Shown one piece after another: positions 1 to 12,588 of a stretch of 64,000 nt of DNA (position 1 is the first letter of the stretch; every line of letters starts with the position of its first letter). The stretch is from Anisakis pegreffii (lineage: Eukaryota > Nematoda > Chromadorea > Rhabditida > Anisakidae), in contig JAPYMA010001473.1 in NCBI GenBank assembly GCA_035041965.1, positions 5,001 to 69,000 of the forward strand. The letters are read 5' to 3'. A program made the position numbers and the translations under genes. The notes under the pieces are model-generated. The model worked only from the letters and a program-made list of their open reading frames with translations. It made no database searches and was not told the origin of the DNA.

Positions 1-1605
1 ATTGTCCGTTAGGGTTGTTGGTGGTGACAAGGACACTGGGTTAAGTGGATATGATAAGGATGATGATGATTCGAACGATTTTAATTGATCAATAAATGGG
101 GAGAGCGCGGAAAGTGTTGTTTCGTGGAATAATGGGGGCATGGAGTGCAGTGGTAGAGGGGTGCTTGTGGGTAACGTAGAATGAAGAAACATTAATGATT
201 CGTAGCGAGTTGATGATAATAAATGTTCATTTTGTGGTGATGAAGTAGGTGGGAATGGAGGAGCGATATGATGCACATATAGTGAAGGGAAAGAGCTGGG
301 TAGAGTAGTTTTAGTTGGTACTGATAAAGGGTAGTTGTCAGTAATTGGAGGATTAGTTGTTGCTGGAAGAGGGGTGCTGAGTGGAATAAGTGAAGTATAG
401 AATGAAGAAAATGGATTTGCTGGCGGTGTATCGCCGTGATAAGAAAAATGAGAATGAAAATAATCAGTAGCAACATTCGACGAGGACAAAGAGTTTACTG
501 CAGTTGTTTTATGGGTATCAAACGGTGTTCTCAAGTGATGTGAAATCGACAACATCCATTTATCATAATCAACTTCACCAATATCCTCAGTTGGTTGTAA
601 CAATGATTTGGATTGTGTATCACCACTTTTAGGAGAATGATGTTCGATGGAAAAATGTGGCTTTGGATGTTGCATGGGCGTTATTGGTTGGAATGTGATC
701 CAGTTCAGTGCACTCATAAAGCCGAATGCTATCACATAGTCTTTGTCTGGAATTATCGATTATGAATTGGAAGTGGTGATCGCTTCAATGATTGGTGGAT
801 AGCGTCATACGCGGATGATTAGAGGTAATAGTGTGATAACGTACCTTCATCACTTCCATCCAAACAATCGTTTTTACCATCCATAAGCCATTTCACAAGA
901 ACACATTCACCATATCCTTTACATGGTACTGTATCTCTCACACTACACAACTTCTCCTCTGCAATTAGTTTTTAATCTGGCAAAGGAAGGTAACATAAAT
1001 AAGCACTGTTACGATTTGTTTGCAGTGTCAATAAACAGAAACGAAATAAAACGCACTGATTGCAGAGCAGAATGAAGGAGATGTTGCTGAATTATCACAT
1101 CCTGAAACGAGTACACATATTTGCAATGCATATCAAACACCATTCCATTTTCATAAAGGCATTCAAAACGAACTCACTTGGATTGATCATGCATTGCGGT
1201 GAATAGTGAGCATCAACGCAGTATGAGCCGCACTTTACATGACCCGGGAAACAATCTAAGCAGTCCTTCATCAACTATTAGTAGCAGTAGAAATCGACTT
1301 AAATGAATAAATGAAGCTCTACTCACATTCATCGCTCATATCGAAACAGTCGCTATGTCCGTCACGTAATTTCTTATATGAAATACAATTATTAAAGCCA
1401 CAATCGAACTGACCACGTCTACACGAACCCGGAAATCTCATCTTGAACACTGAAATCAACACTCAACATGCACAACTTTAACCAAGAGAATGTTGATTGA
1501 TTGAAACTGATAAAAGAACTAACTGGAAAGTGACAGCCATTGACTTAATGCAACGTTATGAGCGGCATACGTAGTTAAAATCAACAAGAGAACAATAAAG
1601 AGCAT
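1..1605 (-). CDS. LDL-receptor class A repeat protein (5' part, runs off left edge)
   Basis: Exons by frame and phase: 1524-1605, 1327-1449, 1178-1255, 845-958 and <1-746. The ATG at 1605 opens a hydrophobic signal peptide (MLFIVLLLILTTYA). Residues about 35-70 form an LDLa repeat ending DGHSDCFDMSDE; a second cysteine cluster (CFPGHVKCGSYC) and another LDLa repeat ending DGKNDCLDGSDE follow, about residues 70-130. LDLa repeats bind calcium and ligands through six cysteines and the acidic C-terminal motif. The last exon (about 248 residues to the edge) is rich in Pro, Ser and Thr, consistent with a glycosylated stalk or secreted tail. The acceptor for 1178-1255 (TGCTTAG) was chosen because it alone keeps the frame. 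The C-terminus, and any membrane segment, is outside the window. Family assignment is good; the exact orthologue is not identified. Confidence 0.75.
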
Positions 1606-3972
1606 CTGCACGCCAGCAACCACCCGATCTATGCTTCCATCAAAATGCTTCCATCCGAAGCTCTTCCTCCAACCAAGTTCTTATCATTAATTCATATATC
1701 CCAACACCTTTTTTTTCTAAGATTCAAGCTTCTCTAAAATAGTTTCGAAGATCAATCTTAAAAAAATATGTTCATGAGATATGTTTATGAGAAATGAAAA
1801 TTTCTCGAGCATTTAAGAGATCATTCAAATATCTACAAACGTTAACGTAAAAAAAGTGCGGATAGGCTGTGTTGCTCAACAGTGATAATGAATATTATTA
1901 TTTCATAATAGTAATCAAGCTGCTCATCGTGGTAGTCTTACGGTTGTCTGCAAACATATCCAGAATACGAAGACACAATAAGACAAAAGTGGCTGGTGAT
2001 TGGCAATGATGGCCATGAGTATAGCCGAGCAGTACGTTGCTAGCCTTAGTTGTGAGTCTCTTCCGGAAGCGATATTGACAGAAACATAAATATTCGATAA
2101 TCGCTACTGCACCAACCCTCAGCATGGTACACATTTATACTTATTATTATTGTTATTATATGTACTGCTGCTTCTCGATAAGCACTCTGCTCCCTTCAAG
2201 TGAAACATTTAGACCTTCCATATATTCAACAATCGCTTTGTTAATAATGGACTCAACAAGACTAAACAACTGCGTGTCTGAGATTTTCTTGTTGACTAGA
2301 TGTCTTTATCGAATTTGGATCAATTTCTCGTGTTGATTCCAAATATCCGGTCCATTTTTCAACATCACCAATCATTCCTCAGTGATTTTGTCAGACACCA
2401 TCACCATCGCCGTAACATCACTTATCAGCGGTGTTAAGAGCTTCTTTTGTTTGAACTAATCCATAGCGTCCCATAACAGTACTAACAGATGGTCAGTTTT
2501 GCAACTCAATCACATTTTCAATTAAGGCGTCAAAATGCACTGCAGGAGAGTAAATTTGAGGTATCATGTTTTTAAAATAATGAATTGTTGCTGCATGTTC
2601 AGCTCAGAATGAGAGAACTGCAGATTTGCTGCATATTCTGCTTAGATTTATCTCTACTGATTTGTAACTTGCCTGACTGCATTATGCACAACGAATAAAT
2701 TATTTATGAGAGATAATCAAATTAAAAATCGATGGAATATATTTGAAGAAATGTTGAATTTGCATCAAAAACTGCAGAGCAATTAATTAATTACTTAATA
2801 CAAAAGAAGAGTGGACAAACGAGAATGGAAGAGCTGCATTTGTATGACAATGGCGTAGCATTTAGAAGAAATGAAGAAAAATAGAGCAGTGCAATCATTG
2901 TTTCATAAAAATCTATTCAAAACGCACCTTCAAAAGTTACAATTCATAGGTAACCAATTGGAAAAGAAGTGCACAAAATCAGAATCTGTTTCTAAAGCAA
3001 AACGACATTGCACTTTAATTTCATAATGACGCAGCTAGCTAACATTAAGTGATCAACGAGCTACCAAACAGAGAATGATGTTAAGCGAACGAAACAAATG
3101 AGACGCAGCATAAGAATTTAAAATGGAAGACTGAAGTTGTTTAAGCCCTAGTCTGATCGTTTGTTTTCAAGCAGTTACACAAAACAATGAACGGTAACAA
3201 GGTAAAACAAATGATGAAACTTATAATTGTTTGTTCATAATCATAATAAATTTATTCAAAACTAAAAACAACTAGCAAAAAAGGGCGATCTGTTCACAAT
3301 TCGACAAATACAACAGATAAGACAACTTAAAAAATGCTGTCTCGAATATTTAATTTTAAAAAAAACAGCGAAACGAATGTCTCATAGGGATTTCATGTAA
3401 ATAAATAAAGAATTATTGTTGTCCGTTACAACAGATTTGAACGATTAAAGAGTATTAATCAAGTAAAAATTCATATCAGTCAAAAACACAAACTTGCATT
3501 CTGACAATGCATTCAAATTGACATAAAATTTTAACGTTAAAACTGCACAAATTCACAACATATTAATTCTATGAACATTTATGTATAAATATAAAATGAA
3601 CAGTTTAGTGAAATGAAATAATAATAATAATGACTTATTTGAACGCATAAACAAACAAATGAGTAAACAAAACAACACAGCATAGTAACGAATGGCTAAT
3701 AAGCGAATGGATTGCCGAGTAAAAGAGAACGAGACAAGAAGAAAAAGATGGGTAATACCCGAGATGGAAAGCTGATAGCAATAGTTTATGAATATTCGAT
3801 GAACAGGCATAACGCAATGCTGATAAAATAACTGAGCTGAATTAATAATAAACCAAATCAGCTTCATTTAGTGTGCATTCACCAAATGTTCCGCTGAAGA
3901 GATACGTACATCTTCTCGACAATAATCATAGTCCATCTTATCCATTCTTTTCATCACATCAACCCAAACCAT
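1606..3972. other. Intergenic, no gene recognised
   Basis: Lies between the start of the LDLa gene and the stop of rhi-1. Only short AT-rich reading frames without splice-consistent partners or family motifs are present. It should hold the promoter of the LDLa gene near 1606-2200 and the rhi-1 3'UTR near 3900-3972. Confidence 0.5.
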
Positions 3973-4828
3973 CTACCAATCTTTTGAGATCTCCAATGTC
4001 CATGTCCACGTTAACCAATCATTTCCATCATCATCTGTCACTTGCGACTTTACTTTATACGTTCCTCTATGAATCATACCTGTAAATATTAACGTTACTA
4101 TCAAACATTACTGCTGTTACATTTAGTCTTCATACCTGAAGGAGCCTCATCAACAGGTGTTGTATATGATTGTAGTTCCATTTTTGGCGCATATGAACCA
4201 ACCATGAATGTATCATGATCCACTGAAATCGATCACAATAAAGGATTAACATGAACAAACGAATCTACTTCAAGTTAATGAGAATAATTCGATAAGTTAC
4301 CAGCAATTGAATGACGTATCACTTTTTGCTTGTACTTCAGACCTGTACAGATTTCGCGTTGCACGTAGAAATCAAATCGGATGCGATATGCAGTACCTTC
4401 TTTTATTTTGAATACCGCATCATTCAAATGATCTGTTAACAGAACATCGCATTAACGATGGCATTCATAAGCACCATGTAAAAGATAGATACCTTTATCA
4501 AGTTGCATTGTAATATCATCACGACCCTCGACAACCAATGTAATCGATTTAACAAGTACATTCCGCGAATCCGTTGCATCAACGATCACTTGCCCCGATT
4601 TGGCTGCACCGAGTAGTTTTTGTTTATATCTGCAATTATCAATCATATGTTATGCATTTGTAAGGACAAGAACGGATCAGTTCATTCTTACCTATTGAGA
4701 CTTTCATCTTCCGCATCTGCAGCAATTATTTCTGAAACTGATTTCTGTGCTGGTGGCACATAATTCTCTTGTTCGGCCGTATTCACTTCCAGCTTATCGA
4801 TATCTTTCTCAGCAGTGGTTCTCTCCAT
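3973..4828 (-). CDS. rhi-1: Rho GDP-dissociation inhibitor (RhoGDI)
   Basis: Five exons, 4692-4828, 4493-4629, 4301-4432, 4136-4222 and 3973-4079, join in phase to 199 residues, the usual RhoGDI length. RhoGDI extracts prenylated Rho, Rac and Cdc42 from membranes and holds them in the cytosol in the GDP form. Visible family landmarks: the N-terminal regulatory arm with YVPPAQKSVSEI, the motif SLNRYKQKLLG, the isoprenyl-pocket beta-sandwich with KEGTAYRIRFDFYVQREI and GLKYKQKVIRH, then FMVGSYAP, EAPSGMIHRGTYKVKS, and the C-terminal WTWTLEISKDW. No residues appear missing. The ATG follows directly on a CAG acceptor, so the start is well supported. Very confident in product; the symbol follows the C. 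elegans orthologue. Confidence 0.95.
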
Positions 4829-4845
4829 CTGTAATGAACAATAAA
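4829..4845 (-). promoter_or_regulatory. Probable spliced-leader acceptor at rhi-1 start
   Basis: On the minus strand TTGTTCATTACAG abuts the rhi-1 ATG with no intervening base. This can be a trans-splice acceptor for a spliced leader or the end of a 5'UTR intron; in nematodes the former is more common. Inferred from sequence position only. Confidence 0.55.
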
Positions 4846-6882
4846 AAGAACAATAATAATAGTGATAACAACAATCCAGATAATATTAATAACAATGATG
4901 AGAAGAATCAAGCTGTTAAAAAATGTAAATAAACGTGGATATATCTAAAGCTTAATGCTAAACATTCAACGCTTACGCCAACAACTCATCGACCTACAAC
5001 TAAATGACACAAAATGCCATACATTAAACATGTAAAACAACATCAAATATAATAGCAAATGGATGATGCATAAAAGCCACAGCATTTGCTACACAGATAC
5101 GATGTGCTCATTTCTTTCGTCCTATATTTGTCACAATAAAAATATATCACTTCCAAATCAATAAAGCATTTCTATAATACAATGTATTTCAGCTTCACTA
5201 TTCCTTATCAAAAACACCGCATACACAAATTGTGTACAACATCCACGATAAATTACAAATACCATTCAAAATCATAACTGCTACAATACAAACAGTTTGG
5301 CTATACCCCAGCCATGAAAACAGCTTTACACACCTTCACTCAATTTAATGATCCACTTTTTATGATTGTTTCACAAGCTTATAGGTCAAAAGTGGTTAAA
5401 AATTTTAGATATACGATGAAACTTTCAAAGCTGAATGTGAGTAAGATGACTAAACTGAATGTGTTTCGTATGTGCGTAAAATCGCTCGTCAGTGACTAAT
5501 TCAGTGGCATGCAAGTTGGTACTCAAAACAGACCACTTTGTACTGCTCCATCCGTACGAGGTTTAGCGATTGTATTTTTTCTCTTTACGCATTTCTAGGC
5601 ACTAAACACACTCGTCCCACCATTCACGAAACCAATATCGCTCTTGAAAGGGCACATTAAAAGCTGCACAGAAGACAACTAACTGCATATATTTTCACCC
5701 AGTTGTGGTTATATACCAGTATGAGAAATAAACTGAAAATAATTATAGAGAAAGTTTTATTGACAAACTGGAGTGATTATTTTACCGGATCAATATAAAG
5801 CGTAGAAACTGAATTTACTGGAAAAACAATAATAATGATATTAACAAAACACAAATACACACAGCTAGATGATTGAATTGACTCACGAAATTTGCTTTTT
5901 TAGCAACATAAAAAGTTTCACCGAGCCTATGGAATAAGTTGGAAAAATAATAAATCGAGGTACACAAACAAGATATTCAATTATTTGCGTATGTGTATAA
6001 TACAAGAATGGAAGATTGAAAACTTGACAAAAATCAGTATTATGATGAACGTAAACAAATGAGACAATGAAAGCGCGTAAGAAAGAAATAAATAATGTTG
6101 CAGAATTTATAAACAAACGTGTGAACATTGACAAAATTCAAAAAATGAATAAAAAATAAGGAATAATAATTCGCTTACGGTAGCTGCAAATATTAAACGA
6201 ACCATATGGAATAATATATTATTTAACATATAATTAGATCATTACCATCGTTTCTTTACATACAAACATTGCTGAATGTTCTACGACTGAAACATTCATA
6301 AATTCATTATAAGAGTACATTCAATAGGTTTATGTGAAAATACAAGGATTGAGTCGAACAGTCGAATCTTTTAGTGAATCCAATCAAAAATTGATTCAGC
6401 AGTCAAGCACGATCGTTAAAATGTTGAACATCCAAAAAATTTTCATCAGTCGATGCAGATGCAACTTACTTTGCACTAAAACATGAGTCAACTACGCAAA
6501 CTTGATAGAAATTTAACAGAAATCACTAGGTGAACAGAAAACGAACTGGCTTAAGATAAAATTACATCATCTAAATCGCACGCTTATTCGAAAACGATCG
6601 AAAAACATTTGACGAATGACCAAATTTGAATAAACAAAATGAGATGTATAAAACCTATACATAAAGAAAAGAAAGAATGACGAAAATCACAGATCAATGA
6701 TACTATTTCATATGAAAGAAATGCATGATTGAGAAGAGAACGACCACGATAGCAACAACGTAATGAGGACTTAATGAAAAAGATGAGTGAATTTTGAAAT
6801 GATTATTCTGTAGAAAGCAATGAACAGAAACATTAAAGTAAACATCAAATGATTGTTTTATTGATTATTTCGAATCAACCAT
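4846..6882. other. Intergenic, no gene recognised
   Basis: About 2 kb between rhi-1 and the 3' end of adm-2. It has low-complexity AAT/AAC stretches near 4850-4910 and short chance reading frames only. It should contain the rhi-1 promoter and a short adm-2 3'UTR. Confidence 0.5.
6857..6862 (-). terminator. Poly(A) signal of adm-2
   Basis: AATAAA on the minus strand about 20 bases after the adm-2 stop codon, implying a very short 3'UTR. Canonical hexamer in the expected place. Confidence 0.55.
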
Positions 6883-9800
6883 TCATAAGAAATTTGTGGA
6901 GAGTTTTGCAGATTTTGAATCAAATTTTGCTGCAATATTCTTCACCATACTCGATTTACCATTACTATTGCCAACGATCACTGGTTTCGTCGGTGGTCTC
7001 GGCTTTGCAGCTCGTTTCTTCCTCTCGCTCTCAACGACCTCTCCCTCTTCCACACAATTACTCACCTAGATAATCATTGTAAGATACTTGTTAAATCGTA
7101 ACGAAACTTCAATAAACAAAAATGAATCAGTGCAACAACAATGAAAGGAACCCATCAACTAAACTAAACTATTTGGATGAATAACAGTATTCTTACTTGA
7201 TCGTATCCAGGCGGTGGTTTCCTATGAGCCGGAGGAGGGGGTGGCGGCGCTTTCACTGGTCGATTTATTGTACTCTCGACTTGATTCACTTGTGGCTTCT
7301 TACTTGGATTATTCCACTTATTACTATCACTATTATTATGATCAACTTTTGGACGATAATCATATGCTGGAGGAACTGCGTAGTGTAATTCATCATTATG
7401 TTCAGCGTATAAAGCATTCAACACATCTGTATCTGGTCGTACAGGAATCTGCATTAACGAATAACGTTTACTGCACTGACGAATCAGATGCAACGGGAAA
7501 AAGAATAATGGATAACAAAATGATACCTTTGGTGGAGCATTTTTAGGTCGTTGACTAGTGTTGCGTGCAAGAAAATTGTTATTATTGTTATTGGTAGAGT
7601 GACTAAAACTGGCAGATGGAATGACGGGTGGTGAGAAAGGCGGTGGAGATGGCTGTGAGTGAAGACGAGCGTTGTTTGTCTTCGAATTGGTGCTACGCCT
7701 CAAAACATCTGACGGGTTATCCCCCCAAACAGCATTCAATTCTGCAGTTCGTATCGGTGGTCCAGGTGGTGCTGGTGCCTTGCGAACGGGCACTAGTAGT
7801 CGATGCAGTTTCAACACTTCTTTCAAATGATGCCATATCCTGTAGATGTGTTAGTACATCATTCGATTCTCACCAAGAAGTGGTCATTGCTTATAACCAA
7901 TTCACAACGCTACTTATTGAATGAACAATGACGAAATACAAACAAAATCAAATACAAACAACGTCTTACTGTTTATGCAACCAAATATTCTTCTTCCGCT
8001 TTACAAAAATAGACGCAAGAATAAACACTATCGCAGATAAGAGAAGAAGCCAGAAGACGACGTAACCGACATGAATGACACTGCCTTCAGATGCCGGTCC
8101 ACTGTTCACTGAACCACCCGGACCCGGTATTGCACAGCTGATCCCACCATAACCAGGCTCACAATGACAATTACCCATATTGTTGCAAATACCCGCATCG
8201 TTACATCCTTCTGGATCACACTTCGGTGCTAATTTCACTTTATCACTCCGATTTTCACATTTCGATTGCACACACATCTTTAATTATTCGCCTCTTTCAA
8301 TCATTGAACACGAATCACTCAGTCTTTTTCTTCATTTCATTCCCAAAACAGAGGTGAACAAATGAAAAAAAAACAGACACGATCAGAGGAAGCACCACAT
8401 GATGCACCATCAGGAACCATGCCGGGATCAGGTTGCCTTTTGCCACCAACTAATTTAGTCCATATCACACGACACGCCACCTCTTCACCACTCGATAGTC
8501 GCAAAGCGGTGTATGCCGAATAAACACTTGTGGGATCACCAAACGCCAATTTTTCGTTTTCATGATTACAATGTAATCGGCCGCACTCCACATCTCTGAA
8601 ACATCATTCATATCGATTGCACTCCGACTTAACAAGCAATACTTTAGTACCGTTTAACAAGCAATACCGTTTATCACAAGTAGCGAATTGGTTCGTGATT
8701 TGATCATAACCACAGTTACCAGACGAACTACCATGAATATTCAGTTGATAACATTCTTTTGCAGCATTCGAACCCGTTGATCCCCATATGAAACGACACT
8801 GTTGATCACGATTCCCGCACTTACCATCATAACAAAAATCCTTTAACAATCCAACACTAGCATAAGCAAATACAGGTAAACAACACCCATTCAACTCGTT
8901 TGAAAACACAACAGCTTTAAATTTTGGAACACGATGATTTTAAAGTATGCTTTAGAGTGTGACAACGATCAAATGAACTTGAAGGATAGTTTAGATTGAC
9001 TGAGCACCTTGAATTGTAGATGAGTTGTGAAAAAAAAAAGAATTAGTAACCGTAGGATCATCAGGACATTTCAAGCCATCTTGCACAAAGAAATCAGCGG
9101 GACAATGCTCCATCTGACCATCACAGTACTCAGGAAGATCGCACGAATTTGTTGCGTGACGGCAGATGATCGTTGCTTTTTTCACTTGGCACGTCTGCGA
9201 ATCACAACATTCACCACTAGCACATTGCGCTCCATCCACCAATTTACATGTTTCTGCATTACAACATTTACTTGTACATAGACTCTGAAATGATACATGA
9301 TTGCTCTTCATAGTTAATCAACAAATACATCTTTTTTGAAATATACCGATAAACTTACAACTGTTCCACAGTCGCACTCCTCTCCGGCTTCCACCAAACC
9401 ATTACCGCATCGAGCTCCACCGAACGCACCTTCTGGAGCGTTTTGCAAACAGTAATCGGCTCCGCGTTTCAAACTATGTTGTAAATAACGAAGACTACAA
9501 TCTGACCAAAACGTCGGTGGAGTGATGCTGAAAGATTTGCATTAAGTTCGAACTGAATGAATGACAATAAATGAAGAATACCCGGTTGATGGTGCCATAA
9601 TGCATCCTCTTGACGGACACTTACAATCTGTATAACTGCTGTCGTGCTCCATACCAAAATTATGACCCATTTCATGCGCTATTGTTGCGGCTACGAATGC
9701 TGCCTTATCACTGTGATCCTTCAAATCATAGTATCACAGTAAGATGAACAAAAATAAGCAATAACAATCAGCACAACTCACGTTATCCACTCCACCCGAA

Positions 9801-12588
9801 TAATCGAATGAGCACATTGTTCCTTTATATGCCTTACCAACGATGTTATTATCAAAGTGAACATTTCTAAAAGATAAAACAATGATAAGAAAAACAACAA
9901 AACAATAGTATGAAAAACGTTAGAGTTGAGTGTAGAATAAGCATTTTGACTAATCGAGATAATACAAAAAGACGTATATTCGTGAAGTAAGAGAAAAGAA
10001 GAAACGTTAAAAGATGAGCATTGTCGTGCGGATGTGGCTTAATGAGTTTTTTACGATATTCCAAAAAATTTGAGAGCGTTTTGTCAGAATTCGAAATCAC
10101 TTCAATCGGATTCGTTTCAGTCCAAACATCAGCCCATACCAAAACAACACGTATATTTAACGGTTGATAGAGCTGAAAGAATGAATGAAAAATACTTTGA
10201 AGATAGACGATTTTTTCCTCTTTTTTTTTGACTTTCAACGATGATCAACGTAACAAATTACTTCAAATGTGTAGATGAATATTTTATGATGTGTAAAGTT
10301 GCTTTCATTCTGAAATGAACGAATAAACGAAGAGAAAACTCAAGCATCGAGCACAATGACGAAACAAATGCCAGCAAACTGGAGTGGTGGTATTTAGGGT
10401 GAAATGTAATTTAAATCAAAACACCAACTCACCGAATTCACAAAATTCGCCAATGTTGAAAGACGTTCCTGAACCTCGGTTGTATTCTTTTCATATTTCA
10501 CATACTAAATAGTTGCTTCGTTTACGATCGATATATACTCAATATTTATACTTAATTTACAAACTTCTCCAGAATATTTTTATTACCACAACTTTAAACT
10601 TTCATCGACTTTAAATCAGTGCTAGAAATACACTTCAAAAAGAAGCAAACAATGTAAATAGCGGGTGCTCTGAAATGTGACCAGTAAGAGAATTTTAGTT
10701 GCAAACAAAGTAACAGAAATCAACTCATCGCAATCCTATATCTGCTATTAAAAAGCACCCGGTAGAGTGTCAGGGGTCTACTAATCAGAGTCCACGATTA
10801 AGCTCGTCAGATTAGCCTTGTGTTTAGCGAGCTTGAATCTCAATTCTGGACAATAAGTAAGACTAAACAAAAGCACGAATCCAACCGTAACTCATAAGTT
10901 CAGCCTATTGTTCGGTAATTCCATAGTTTAGGTTGTGAATTGCTTGATCACAGTTATTAAATAAGATTCAATCACATAACAACGTAACATAACTCCAGAA
11001 TTAATTCAAAAAATTACTGTTAAAACAGTAATAAAATCGACTTATTCTGATGGTAGAACAAAACGACTGGCAAAAAATTTAAGGATAATTGTGCAGTTAA
11101 GGTTTCCTATTTACATTCCATGATTAGGTGTCCAACAACCTGAATCACCTGACAGAATTCGAATAATTCCAAACGAGTAAAACAAAATCTAGGATAGATT
11201 TGATTCCATCTCAAGAATCAACGATAAACCTGTTTTGATCTGAGCATACATCAAAATGTTCGGCAAAAACTAAAACAGAAAATAAGGATCTATCATCCAG
11301 CTCGTTTAGACAATTATCATCCGAAAAGCTTGTTGATTAAGCTTAATGATTTAGATGTGACGAAGATGAGTGCACACTGCGTCACAACCTAAATTAGCAA
11401 TTGTGTCGAGCACGCTACAGTTAGCCAAACAATCAAACACTCAATAACAAACCACAGAATAATCAGCAATTAGTGCAAGTTCCACATATCGCCAACGACC
11501 ATCCAAAAACTCGGAATAATATTCGGCCGTACGTGTTCCACCAACGCCTTTTGCAGAAGAAGATCTATCTCGTTTGGCCCTTTCTATTTTTTCGTTCCAA
11601 TCTAAAACCAAAATCAAACATCCATCCATCTCTTGCACCACTTACACAATTCATTTGCACTCATCAACCAATATCGCATTCGCACTCACCACATCGATTC
11701 GACTGTTGAGGTAACAACACGAAACTACCATTTACTTTCACATCCAACACAAACTTTCGACCGTTTATCGTTAAAATTCCACTAAAATATCGAATTTCTT
11801 ATCAAAATTGAGAGAATTAATAACCGACAATACAAAACCAAACAAACCTAATTTGATGAAGTGAGCAGACACTCAATGCACTATGTTCGCCAGCTTCATT
11901 AACGCCTTCATAATGACAAACCTTCAAAGATCCCAACGCCGATGATTGACGCTTAATAATCAATCATTAATTGTACTGAAGTAATTAAATATAAACAAAT
12001 ATTGTTCTTTGATTAAGCCGATCGACTGAGATCTGATCGAATGTTCAAAAAGTTTGATGATCATTTCTAATCATTAGAAAATACAACATTTACTACAAAA
12101 AGACTGTCTTAGTTGCATACAGAAGAACTGTACCTTTGATTCAATTGATCCTTTCGTAACAATTGCATCTCTGAAATGAAAAATGCATGAGAATTAACTT
12201 TTTTTTTTCTCGTTTCAGTAGCCAAGTTTTGGTAGAAGTGCTAAATGGCAATAAAAATGATGATGGGGCGTTTGCAGCTAAGTTCTATGATACGCTGAGA
12301 ACAATGCAAGAAAATTTGATGAGAATTGAGATGGCATATGGCTAAGATTTACTTGTTTTGAATGAATTCGATCGCTCGTGACTCGTTAAATTCATTTGTT
12401 AGTCGAACTGGCAATGTACGTTGCTGCTGGCTCTGAACAGATCACTTTAGTTGAATAAATCAAGTATAATACTGAGAAACAACTGGAATGATCACCACCA
12501 AGATTACTAACATCGATGCACTCGTGCAATTAATCATAAAGAAAAGTAAAGCAATGTCAACACTTCTTCCTGGTAGTATTTTATCCAT
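6883..12588 (-). CDS. adm-2: ADAM (meltrin-type) metalloprotease
   Basis: Eighteen exons: 12508-12588, 12353-12432, 12134-12170, 11848-11951, 11690-11781, 11453-11601, 10433-10504, 10006-10172, 9782-9866, 9582-9718, 9359-9527, 9051-9284, 8668-8840, 8379-8595, 7970-8277, 7527-7839, 7197-7448 and 6883-7065. They total 950 codons plus stop. Order: signal peptide; short prodomain with a furin-like site RAKR near residue 142; reprolysin domain with [12 protein letters not shown] (zinc His at about 304, 308 and 314, Glu 305), so the protease should be active; disintegrin domain; Cys-rich domain; one EGF repeat; a transmembrane helix about 669-692; and a proline-rich tail with PPPPPP that fits SH3 binding. 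ADAMs shed ectodomains at the cell surface. The active site and tail fit ADM-2 (meltrin/ADAM9-12-19 group) rather than UNC-71, which lacks the zinc motif. Four internal acceptors end in AAG. The exon 8379-8595 donor is the least certain. Confidence 0.88.

Noticed and set aside
192..476. 94-codon minus frame rich in Leu and His
   Set aside because: Shadow frame; the Pro/Ser/Thr-rich frame continuous with the LDLa exons is open through the same stretch.
3973..6882. Operon linking adm-2, rhi-1 and the LDLa gene
   Set aside because: Same strand, but gaps of about 2 kb and more are longer than typical nematode operon spacing and no SL2-type signal was seen.
10505..11452. Possible tRNA or small RNA in the long adm-2 intron
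   Set aside because: I could not draw a cloverleaf or a strong hairpin; nothing supportable.
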